Positions 23,521 through 35,500 of a stretch of 62,000 nt of DNA are shown one piece after another; positions within the stretch are counted from its first letter, which is position 1; each line of letters starts with the position of its first letter. Source of the DNA: Acanthaster planci (lineage: Eukaryota > Echinodermata > Asteroidea > Valvatida > Acanthasteridae). The stretch covers positions 77,643-139,642 of the forward strand of contig NW_019091710.1 in the NCBI RefSeq assembly GCF_001949145.1. The letters are read 5' to 3'. The translations under genes were made by a program, and so were the position numbers. Below the pieces are notes generated by a model, which saw only the letters and a list, made by a program, of their open reading frames with translations, did no database searches and had not been told where the DNA came from.

Positions 23521-25299
23521 GTCTTGCCACAAGACGCTGTGGCTTGGTAACGGATCATGCACAATGTGCGGTCTTACGACCCAGCAATGAACCATTTCGG
23601 TATTTCAAAAAAGCTCCCGGGGGGGGGAAACCTGCTTGTCCCCTCCCAATCAAGTAGTGAATAAAAATAGCAAGTGTTAGTCCTTGCTGGTTCGTTTTAT
23701 ATCTTTCACTCTATTAGTACAAGGTAGCTGAGATCCTAACGTGTAAGGTACTAACGTACTGCCCTCTAGAAAATAATTAAAAGAGCTCAGCTGCAAACTG
23801 TATACCCACGTCACTGGTAAGAATGCATTGATGTGAAATAATCCAGATGGCCTGCTTAGACGTTAATGACACAATACCTGAATGTAGTTTTATTTTCTCC
23901 AGATCTGGAGAATTGGGTCCGAGTCTACAGTGACAAGATCACACTATTCTTCAAAATCTACTGGTATTTCGTCGAGTTACCAAACAATTAGGCCAAACAC
24001 TGATGAAGGGGCAATTCTTGTCGAACCTCTTCGGTTTTTCGTCCATAGCACGCTAATGACAAAAACGTCGCCACAACCTCAAAGTACCCGAAAAAGCCGA
24101 AGCGATATTTTTGGAACTGGAGTTTCTCTGCGCTGGGCAGCATAAACGCGCCCAAGACCGATCTTCAATTCGCCCAACTGACTCGTAGTTGCAGGTCCGT
24201 TACCAGCCCAATAACAACGAAACTGATCTAAAGCTCTCCACTCTCGATTAAATATCATCATGAAATATTTTATTTTGTGCGTTAATTGTGCATTACATGT
24301 ATTGTGTGGCCGTGATATAAATATATTTTTTACATATTTTATGATTGGAACTCAAGTAATCCGTCATTCGTGAAACCTATACTAAACACCTGAGTAAAGA
24401 AGCTTCAATGTCTTCTTAATAGCAGATGGCCTGGACTGACACAAAATAGAAACCCCTCTTGATCAGCAGAACTGATGTCTTTTCATGTCTCATTCAAAGT
24501 CAACAATATTGAAGTGTTAATATCAATTCATTTTAATTCCATAAAAAATGTAGAGATATCCAAGTTCATACAGATACACTCATACATACCATAAACCTCT
24601 TTGGACTCCAAGCGTGAACAAGAGAGGGCGTTTTTAGCAATAACATCCCGTGTGAAAGCCATTTTACTGGTGTTTGCTCGCTACCTAGAGTTTGCTTATA
24701 TGTGAATATCATTCCCTTTGAGACGGCTTCTGTGTCAGAGTCTAAGGGGGCATAGTAATAGCTGTATTTACAAGAAATTTTCAAACTTTTTCTGCCAAAT
24801 GTAAACTTCAATAGTAACCACCTCTCGTTCATTTGCAAATAACCATGTAATTTGTCTAATAGGTTAATGAAACGAGAACTATTTCTAACATGCAGAATTA
24901 GAACCAATTCATATTTTGGAGGCCTTGAGCCTCATTTAAACGAATGGTGACTTACTTTCACATAACAAACCGAAAAGGATAAATAACAGTCAATGGTTAA
25001 TTAGATTCTTCCTTAATTAAAAATATTGCGTGCCAGCAAGTCACGGCCCGAAGGTACTTATTCAGTGTGACGCTGTTTATACCTCGTAATGTTTTTTAAA
25101 TTTTCATTGCTCTTTTCTTTGTTAGTTGAAATTAAATGTTAAAGCCTGCTCCAACTAACAATAACGCAATGACATACTACATAAAATATTAAGCCTTTTT
25201 CCCGACAATTATTGAGATCACGCATCCCTATAAAGGACTATTTCGCCTGTACTCCGTCAAGTAGCTGCCACCTCAACGAATAAACTCTTTAATATCTCA

Positions 25300-25460
25300 C
25301 CATCCACCAACTCACCACAGTACACCACTCTCACCATGTACTCCATATCCGAGACAATTTAAACATCAAACTTGGCGACCCAAAAGAGCAAAAACTTCAA
25401 AGATAATGAAAAGAAGGGAAATATGGGGTCCAGCCTTGGCAGCACCGTTTCGTTTGCTTG
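25300..25460 (-). other. Conserved 3' flank of transporter copy B
   Basis: It matches the flanks of copies A and C, with CTCACCATCCACCAACTCAC-like sequence, a CCCAAAAGAGCAAAA block and GGGGTCCAGCCTTGG. The rest of the spacer 23520-25300 shows no gene. Confidence 0.45.
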
Positions 25461-25567
25461 ATTTAAGAAATCTTTGCCTACTGTTTTATGGTTTGATGAA
25501 AAATGTATAATTTTCTCACTATGTATTGGTTTAATCTCACCAATAACATCTCCAAAATTATCTACTT

Positions 25568-26534
25568 CTACTCATCTTTGCCGCTTCCTCTTCCAGTATC
25601 GCTTGAATCTCCACCTGAGCCACTTGCCTTGCCGCCACCACCATCATCTTTCTCACCACTGTCTATATCACCACTGCCTACCTTGTCGTTACCGTCAGAG
25701 AGATTTTCGCTTCCTCTATCATCATTCCCGTCTCCAGCATCATGAATACTGCCACTCTTACCACTAACATTATTCTCCTTATCACCAGCTTGATTACCTT
25801 CGTCAGAGGCTTTATCACCCCCACCATCATCACCCCACTCACCACCGTAACCACTGCCACTATCGCCACTGTCGTTTACCTTTTCATCACTCTCTAAGTA
25901 ATCTTTACTTCCTCCAGTTTGATTCATTTCGTCACTAGCCTCATCAGCACCACTTGAAGTATTCTCTCCATCGCTACTAACCCTATCATCATACTTATTG
26001 CTCTCAGCAACATGACCCCCACTCTCACGAGCTTTGTCATCAACATCTTCCTCGGCGTTATCACCACGACTTTTGCTGGCCCTATCACCACCGCCACGAT
26101 CAGTCCCATCCCCTCTATCACCCTCTTCTGCACAAGGTCTGTCACCCACGACCGGCGCGGTTTCGACCTCGGGCAGTGATCCTTTGTTGATTCCTCTTTG
26201 ACCCTCTACCAAATCCTCGACTTTGCCCGGTGTATCTGGTGACGATCCTTCCACAGCGGCGTTGCCCTGCATCCCTGGCCCGGGCACGGGGCCGTTCTCC
26301 TCCTTTGCTTTCTTCTTCTTCTGCCTTGGTTTCTTCGAGATTTGGCAGCCTTTCTCGTTCACCGCCTCGTAAGGTGGGGGAGGTCGGGCAGTGTAAGCGT
26401 AGTCATCGGCGTCAGGCACAAAGGCAGGGTTAAGGACGTCTTGCCGATATACGTCCATGTCTACCTCCTCGACTGACGAGTCAGTGTCACGATAGCGGTT
26501 GCGACCCCATGTCCATTTCTTCATGAAGTTAAAC
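25568..26534 (-). CDS. Copy B exon 10: 321-residue acidic tail with PPxY
   Basis: After the conserved MKKWTWGRNR and DVLNPAFVPDADDYAY segment comes RPPPPYEAVNEK (PPxY at residues 589-592), a basic PRQKKKKAKEEN stretch, then about 230 residues dominated by Gly, Asp, Ser, Glu and Asn in irregular GDxxSGGD-like repeats. It ends GRGSGKDE. It is probably disordered and cytosolic. The PPxY could recruit WW-domain proteins such as NEDD4-type ligases. That is inference; it has not been shown for this gene. Confidence 0.82.
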
Positions 26535-29500
26535 CTGAAAATCCAAATTTGCCAATTATTCTCTGTTGGTATTCAGAAAATATCAGTTCCTTACATACAT
26601 TTTTTATTATTGCAAAAGATAATTTTTAAAAAATTACAACAGCACGTAACACTAGCAAGTATATCAATCATCCGTTATTTCTGTTCAATAAAACTTTGAA
26701 CTTTTCCGGGTTTGAAAATTCATTTTGAAAAGTATTTCCAGGGTTAACAATCTTAATATTCATCGCCATCTTTCGTTTTGGTGTGTAAATACAGCCCCTA
26801 ATTTCAGCGGCCTAGTTTAGACTAATTCCTGTTCACTTCCATCGGTGATCCTGTGGGGGTTGGGGATTCCCCCCTCCTCTTCAAAAAAAAACAACAAACC
26901 ACGGTGTATGTTTGGTAAAATAATAAGAAAAGGGCAAGGGGGCTATTTTATTATCCTCCGGCCAATAGCTTATAACCCTTCCCCCAGCCTTAAATGTAGC
27001 CTCATCTCCTAGAAAGGCCATAAAAGGTAACGTAAAAAAAGGCCCCTTTTCCCTTAAAAAAATGATGCCAGCTGCCGCGGGAAAAAAGGGCCCCTGCCTT
27101 CAGCAACACGTAGGCCCATGAAAAAGACGAATACTTCAAGAGACATTCTAACTATCAACCGTACCTGAAAGACGAATACTTCAAGAGATATTCTAACTAT
27201 CAACCGTACCTGAAAGACGAATACCTCAAGAGATATTCTAACTGTCAACTGTACCTGAAAGACGAATACCTCAAGAGATATTCTAACTATCAACCGTGCC
27301 TATCTCAGTCGCACTCACTGCCCTGACGTTGGGTGGAGAGCCGCAGTGTAGGTTTTACAAAGTGGCGGATTGCAACTCGAAAAGCCTGAGTTCCTATTGG
27401 ATAACTTAACCTGGGGAGTCTGTAGACAGACAACTGCCAAAGAGCCTACAGGAAGACGGGTCAATCAGACAATACCACTCACTTGCCAAGCTCCTCCCCA
27501 TCTCGCATGGTCTCCGGGAGCTTCCTGCCTTTGGTTTCAGGCAGCGGGGCGAGTAATATTCCCGCTATCACCGCTGCCGCACCGAAGACGATCAGGTGCA
27601 GGTCGTCGGTGATGTTCTCGTCCTTGGCCAAGTTCAGGATGAGCGGGGCAACGATGCTGCCCACCCGGGCGGTCATGGAGCATAGCCCAAGCGCAACGCT
27701 CCTTCATTAAAGAGACGCCAAGAGTTTATTACCAGTTGAGGCTACTGTCACATCATTCACGATTCCCACTGTCTCAATCAGCACTCTACACGGCCTGTCG
27801 TGGGACACGCTGAATGGGATTTAGTATAGACCACTCTCATTTCGCCTATTATACAACTTGTATGGACGGCCAAAGTTTGCAGAAATTCACCTTTTGGTTG
27901 TTTTTCCATTTTACATCCAATTCATTGAAAAGAGTCAAAATAGACCTCTGTAGCATTAATTTAACTAGGCTTGGTTTTTTTATTTAGTATTTAGTGGTAG
28001 GTGATTATTATATATGATGTTCTGATAGCTGCGTGATTTTTTTCTTATTTTTGTACCGACGGCCGGCCATAGTTTAAGCAGCTACCTGTAGATAAGGCAA
28101 AACTGTGATGTCAGAAGAACAGAGCCCAATAGCCGTAGCTACGCCAAGCAATGGGTGGCACATTATGCTTGAGCGTCAGTGCAAAATATTCAGAGAGAAT
28201 TTTTTTAAAATCACGAATCAATAAAAACGCAACATGAAAAAAACTTAGTTGATAGTGGATGGCGTGGATAGTGGAAGTTGACCACTAAGACTTAAATCTC
28301 ATATCATCCCCCCAGAGTGAGCTCCTGACTGCAATCATATGTAAACAGTGTTAGTCGCTTTGCAAACAGTGTCCTGCTAGTTAAAAAGCAGTCCCTCAAC
28401 TGGACATCATGAAATTTTAGTAAGCTTACTTACCGGACTGGTGTAGGGCAGAGCTCACCTGTCCACAGGTAGACGATGTAAAATGTGGCCGTTATGCAGA
28501 ATTTACCCACCATGGCTACTACCGTTCTTGCAATTGCATCTTCTATTGATCCAAACAAAAATATATGAATATATAGAAGTGCGCTTCCAAGAGTTTTCAA
28601 CGCGTTTGCCAATCACCGTGCGCGAAGTCTTTCTACCCAATGCGCGTTTGGAAAGGGTAAACAGATTCCGCGCGTTGTGATTGGGCAACGCGTTGCAAAC
28701 TCTTGGAGGCGCACTGTTGTGAATCGCAGGTATTCCCCCAACAAGATGGCAATTTTTCGAGTAAACCGGTACATAACTGTGGCAGTACTTTTGGTAATAT
28801 ATTACTATATATTAACAGCCCACTGCTGCTCACTAGTCTTTCATTCAGCATCGTGATAAGAGTTCGAGGCAAGAAGTCCGATGGAAGGGCCGCTGTCTTT
28901 CAAAACGACGTTCACAATGCACTATTGACTCGGTAATTACTTATGCATGTACAATTATACTTAATCCAGCCCTAGCTCACACTCTCTTGAACGAAGTCCC
29001 TACGTGCTCTTACCTATAAAGATAGTGGCTAGGCAGGCAGCGCCCCCTATTAGCTCCAAGATGACCATGTTGATCTTACAGCCGAAGAAGCGTACGCCGA
29101 CGGTGGCGTAGATCAGGGCGGGGATCTCGACCGCCCCGAAGAGGAAGAAGGTCCAGTACTGGTCGAAGCCCAAGGACTGCGCGCTGAAGGCCAGACCGTA
29201 GTACACCATGCTATTCGTCATCCTGAGTAAACCAGTACAAGTATAATGTACATAGAAACACTCATGAATGAATCTAAAAATTTGCCATATGAGCCTCGAG
29301 CGGGACCAAGAGAGGGCACTATTTTTTTCGCAACGGGGGCTCCTTCAGTCGAAGCTGAACGTCGAAGCTGCTGGTTCACGAACGACTAGTCACAGTCACA
29401 TCGCTACCGACAAACTTAACGCAGCTCTTTTCACTTGCCCGAGGCGGCTAGGGCCAATCTGCTTGACTACAACCATATCCTTGGCTCTGCACCCAAACCT

Positions 29501-32500
29501 CCTAAAATCACCGGAAACCTCTGAACTGTGCAAAAAGAGGCACACTTAAGGTACAGCAACCATGTCACGTGAATTTAAAGAACTAAGCGTAGCAGATTTT
29601 ATTCAAATTTTAACTTACAAAAGGCTTGTTACTCCCGTATAGACTAATCCGATTAGACGCCATAACTGCGGTGGCACCGCACTCACACGCACATTCTTCA
29701 GCTTGACGCGCGCGTGCGTTTAGCAAATCACGACACCCTATTGGTCGAAAAAGCATGTAACGCGCGCATACCACCTGTCCAAGAGCGTTGTGCCGCCGCA
29801 GTAATGGCTTCTAATTCTGGTGGTCGAATTACACAATGTGGTACCGAGGCTTTTTGTGTGCATACCATTCCCTCTCAAGTGTATTTGACAGCGGCTGCGC
29901 CCACGTGGTTGCTGGGGCGAATTCAGGGTATCCAATAAGGGTGATTCACAAAAGTGTGCCTTCAAGAGTTTGCAACGCGTTGACCAATCACTGTGCGCGG
30001 TATCTGTCGACCCTTTCCAAACGCGCATTGGGCCGACAGAATTCATGCATTGTGCACTATTGTGAATCGCACGTATCGAGCTGAAAGATCAACGTGTATG
30101 TAGCTAGGAATACACACAATCGATTGACGGCTCAGTAAACACAGAAAACATGTATGACCAACATAGTTTTCGGTTGTTCTATTTCGGTTTCTTCAAGTCT
30201 GAAACCAAGTCCCCTCAAGTCTTAAACCAATGCTAACACTGAATCTTAATCTGAGCCTGACTGAAAAAACCCAAACCATTTAAATCTACAGCTTCATTTT
30301 TCATAAATCAGCATAAACAGAAGAACAAATGGAATCAGTCTTGTCTCCAGTCTCTTCTTGTCTTAGGGTTTCCAAAAGTATGAATATCTATGAAGCTCTT
30401 TGTGGCCGGTCTAGGGAGTAACGCTACAGTTGTACACGCTTTATGAAAACAATATTAAATACACCGAAAATTGCCTTTCTTTCATTATAAGAAAGCTTTT
30501 TGTCCTTTTTTTCGGGGAGGTGCTAGGGTTGATATGGCTTCTTTTGTCCCCCATCCACTCTTGTACAAACATAAGGAACAGTGCAGCAACGGCCCTGACA
30601 ACAACAGCCACAGTACAAGCTGCAGAGGCAACTGCAGGAGCACCTGCTAAATGTGTCTAATGAATTTAAAAAACTACTCACCAGTTGAACTGCAAGATGA
30701 TGGTCCTGAAACACAGGTTGGGAGTTCGGTACAGATCAATGAACGAGGGCACGTGTCCTTTAGAGGATTGCTGAAAATAAATGAAAAGGCAGTTAGCACA
30801 TCTTTTGCTACAACCTTCCTTGGAGGAGTTGAACAAGGCATTCTACTAGTCAGACGTTATAATAATAATAACAATAATTTATTCATTCATTCATTCATAA
30901 AGCATACATTTCATACAGATATGTTCAAATGCGCTGCACAATGAAGACATTAAACGCGGTTGAGCCAATGGCATACAAGGGCGTCTTGGGCAGCCCCCCA
31001 AACGACCCACATCCACCTACATCTACAGAAAGGAGGCCATAAGAAGCAGTTGGACTTTTGGAGGTGGGAGGAAAACCACAGAGAAGAAATTTCCGGGGGA
31101 AACCCAGGAAATCATTTAGGGGCTAAAAATACAATCCACATGTTGATCAAGCTGGGAATTGAGCCCGGACCGCACAGGTGAAGGATGAGGAATGAAGCAC
31201 TACACTACCCTAACTCCCCAAGCAAAGAAATTATTATCGGTCTCGGCCAAAATTCCAATAAAACGAGAACGCGTGAAACAGATATAATCTGGCCTGCAAC
31301 TACTGACTTAAAATAAAGTCTAGAGTTTCATCAATACATCATAAATACTGCCTGTGGCACGTGAGGAAAGTTAGCCCCGAAAGACACACGCATCATCAAC
31401 CTCGGGAGGGTGTTAAGAAAGAAACAAGGTAGAGGGGGCTTTTGCCTTAGTGTGTCCTTCCGAGGAACACACACACACAAACGCCTTCTATTCTTGCCTT
31501 GTAGCTTTCGATCTCCTTCTCGTCAAAGATCTTCTCCGGCAGGGTCTTTTTGTTCCACTTGCCCACCTTCCTGATGACCTCCTCCGCCTCCTGCACTCGG
31601 CCCTTGGACAAGAGCCATCGCACGGACTCGGACAGACCTCTGCGAGAAGGAAGACACTGTTAGCACGCCGTGCACAAGTACCCCCTCAACTTTGACAGTG
31701 AGAGAGGCAGGGCTGGCGCTTGAACGCCATTGCTAACATAAGATTGCTTCATTAATTTGATAACTGAGATACAGAGGACAAGTAGCCGCCACTATCAAGC
31801 GAAAAAGCAATGAGGGTTTTTTGAAGTTAACATATAATATACTGACAAATATCCACCATGCACAATCCAAATAGAGGGGCGACATGGAGTGCTCTCACAG
31901 AGGGCAGGTCTATATTCCTGTGTGATATACTTGAGTAGACCCTTTAGCACTTTATTGTCATTAACATCTAAATAACATACATGTCCTCAGTGAGGGCGCT
32001 CAATGCAGCCCGTCTATTCCAGTTTGCACCCCACCGCGGCAAAAGGCCAAATTCGTTCAACAGTCATAATGTCGACCACTGGTCCATTTTCACTGCATTC
32101 CATGCACAGATAAAATCGACCAGCCTCTATTGCTGCTGGGCCTTGGTTCAGCGATCAAGATACGGCGCGAAAACTGTGGAACAGCCACCAAAGACGTGCC
32201 CGTGACCTTATAACGGAATTAAGTGGCGTACGTGACACAGTAGGGCACAGTGCAAATCCTGCTGTCTGAAACATCCGACTTTTACTTACATCACAAAGAA
32301 CAAGCTGAGGAAAAGCGGAATGATGGGTATGAACGCCAGTACTCGCCATTTCCGTATTGCCATGGCAACGAGGGCGACAGTCATATAGCCCAATGAATAC
32401 GTCGTTCCAATAAATATCCCGGCCACAATGCGCCATTTTGCTGATACAAACTCATTCACTGAAAAAAATCAAAGGTAATAGTCAAAATAAACAAAAATTC

Positions 32501-35500
32501 ATTCATCCTAGATCCTGGTGCGGCTTTTCCTGTGCCATGTTCGTTACTGCAATAAAGAGAAATCGATTTGTAGTGTGCAGTCTATAATTTGGATCTTCAA
32601 CGTGCATTTCGTGTTTTACTGTTCACGGTAAATACCACGCCCTACCCCCCAGAGTGTGATGATTCTTTATTCGTTTTGCTGGTTATCACTTTTGCTGTTT
32701 TAAGGTAGGGTAGATGGGTACCGGTTTTTGCATTATTTATACAACTTACATGTACACCCGTGATAACATTTTTTTGAGGGGACATTTTTGTTTTCAGTCA
32801 TTTGGCATTGTGCGCCGTTTTTGTTAAGGCATGTCATGTGTTTCCACTCACCCAGAACGTATGCAGGGATCCAACGACCCAGCTGTCCCGTTCCAGTGAG
32901 AAATCGCACAATGTAGTACTGCCAGGTGGCGCTTGTGAAGGGCGTGGCCAGAGCACCTAGAAACCACAACACCATTGCCAGAGCCAGCGCTTTTTTACGC
33001 CCCCACCTGTGGACAGAGGGAAACTTATCTCTGACTCCATTCGCTACTGCTGGAAGTTGAACTAACTAGGGCGTCTATGGAAGCAGCCAGATGGAGGATT
33101 CCTCCATTTTCCATAGATGCAAGCGCTATATCCATATCCATATTCGGTCTTAGGGTCAGATCTCTGCCTCCATCATTACTCCCACAACTTTCCTGCAAGT
33201 GTCACGTGCTGGTGGAAGTTCTAACCACGCGCCACTGACGTGCCACTGCTTACAAAAAGGCTCACTTAATACGTTGAACTACCATCGTGCCGTCAAATAT
33301 ACATTATCACCCAAAATTTAAATTAGACATGGACGAAAATCAGCGTTTGAAGTGGGCCACTAATTGTAAACATGCAGATAAATTTTCCCTTGAAGAAATG
33401 ATTACGTTATTCGCCTAGAAGACCTCAAACGAGCCCCAAGCGCAGGGCAAAATATAGGATCGAATTTTAAAGTCTTCAACGACTGCATTCAGCGACATGC
33501 AAAAGCTGCTTGTGGATACCACAGTTTTGGTAAGAATGGTATGGGAAATATCTATTAAACCATACCCAGGGGTGTTTAAAATCCAACTTGGACAAAGGGC
33601 TTTGGAAAATATTTGCTGGTTATCAATTTATAGAAAGTGAAAAATTACTTGACCTAAAAGAGAAATATCCTGCCAAAAACTTGACCCATCACTTCCGAAA
33701 ATCTAAGATACATAAGTAACAGTCCAATGCAGCGGTCTCGCACGCAGATGAACATTTCTGGTTTGAAATTGTGGTAGTCTGTCGGTAAAAGCTGAACTAA
33801 AAACAGATATAAATAATTCACAAACTGTTCTGATATATAAGGTAATAAACTTAAATCAACAATCTACTTTTACAAAAGATAATAATATCTTATTTAACCT
33901 TTGCTGACAACAACTGCATTATGTTAAATCCACATAACATGGAACCCATCGACTACACGTTGGTAAATCTTTCCATTTTACAATCTCAATTTCATATAAA
34001 CGCGGGTGACAGAAAACAAACGTACATAAACAAGGAAACCTAGGTACGATATCGCCGGATGTGAAAGGTCGTTGATGAAATTCGCTTTTTTACCCATTTC
34101 CATTTGACTTTTCCTAGATCTTAGTTGAGGAGGACAAAGGTAAAATTTCAACATGAGTGTTTCATGGGGTGTTTTCAGTTTAGGAATCATTCTTCTAAAA
34201 CTTAACGAACGTGATAGAACGGCCTAATGTAAAATCCCCACTGGCGGACCGCGCGAGGGTTCCGGAAGCTTGCTGAGTGACCTTTTACTTCCAGGCTCTA
34301 TTGGGAAATTGAACACTCTCGATAACGCGGCTCCTTTCAATCGATGAGGGGGTACTTCTACTCGAGGCAGATAAGGTGTGTTAATAAATGATAATGAAAT
34401 TTAAAATTACGTGGGGTAAGGCTAATTTTTGACTGAGTTGAACGTGGCACAAACAACCCTTTGTCATAAAATAAAATCAAGAGAGAAATGATAGCTGTCA
34501 TTATGGTAACAGTCCCATAATTTTAATCGATGAGAATTTATTTAAGGTCGTGACGTGCAACATAGGCCCACCCATCATCACCCATCATTTGAGATTGATC
34601 TTCAAACATTGGACCCAATTGACAGCAATATAATGCCAGAGTTGTAACTTTTAAGGATACAGTTATCCTTAACCAAACATAAACCCTAATTATCCTTACA
34701 TTTATATATATTTTTATCTGACCTACCAAGAGATATACAACAGACATGCAAACACTTAAAAAGCCAGTTATCACTGGAAACTTCATAGATGTTTGCTGAG
34801 CTGCGCGGCCATCGACTAAAATTAAAACTGCATGCAAATCTAAAGATATTTAGCACTGAAACTGTACAAAGTTACATTCTGACCATATAGATTTTCCGTG
34901 TGATAAATTCTGGTTCCTATAGTAAACATAATTATCTGCCAGGAACAACATTTCAATCGATGAGGCGGTGAGGCCCATTGCCAAAGGTAATGTAACACTG
35001 ATATCTTACCTGTGCAAAGCTGTATGAGGGACACAATGAAAAAAACTCGTAATACGTTTGTGATACTTAAATCTCGTACGTCTTTATATCTCGTGCGGCC
35101 GATGCATGATTTATACTTATTTCAGCGGGCGACTTATATTTGTACGCACAACTTATGAATCATTTCTCAAATGTGGGTAATTCTGGAAATTAGGGGTATC
35201 AAAGTATGGCATTTGTGTGGCCCTGTTACATCTGACCTTGGTTATTTGGCGTGGAAATATCACCTGAACTGATTTCAAACTATTACTGTTTATTACTCAT
35301 CACTCTTGGAAATTAGAAAACATGTGCCGAACTTACAAAATCATATGTTAGATGTGACAGGGACACACAAAAAATAAACCCCAAATTTCTGGAATTACAC
35401 TAAAAAAACTGGGGTGTTAAATTTAACACCCGCGGTGTTATCAGAAGACTACATCAACACTTTTCGCTGGTGTTATAATTTTGGTGTTATTTGGTGTTAC

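Noticed and set aside
27054-27293. 79-codon repetitive frame over the 45-bp tandem repeat
   Set aside because: It lies wholly within intron 9 of copy B; the repeat period being a multiple of three keeps it open by chance.
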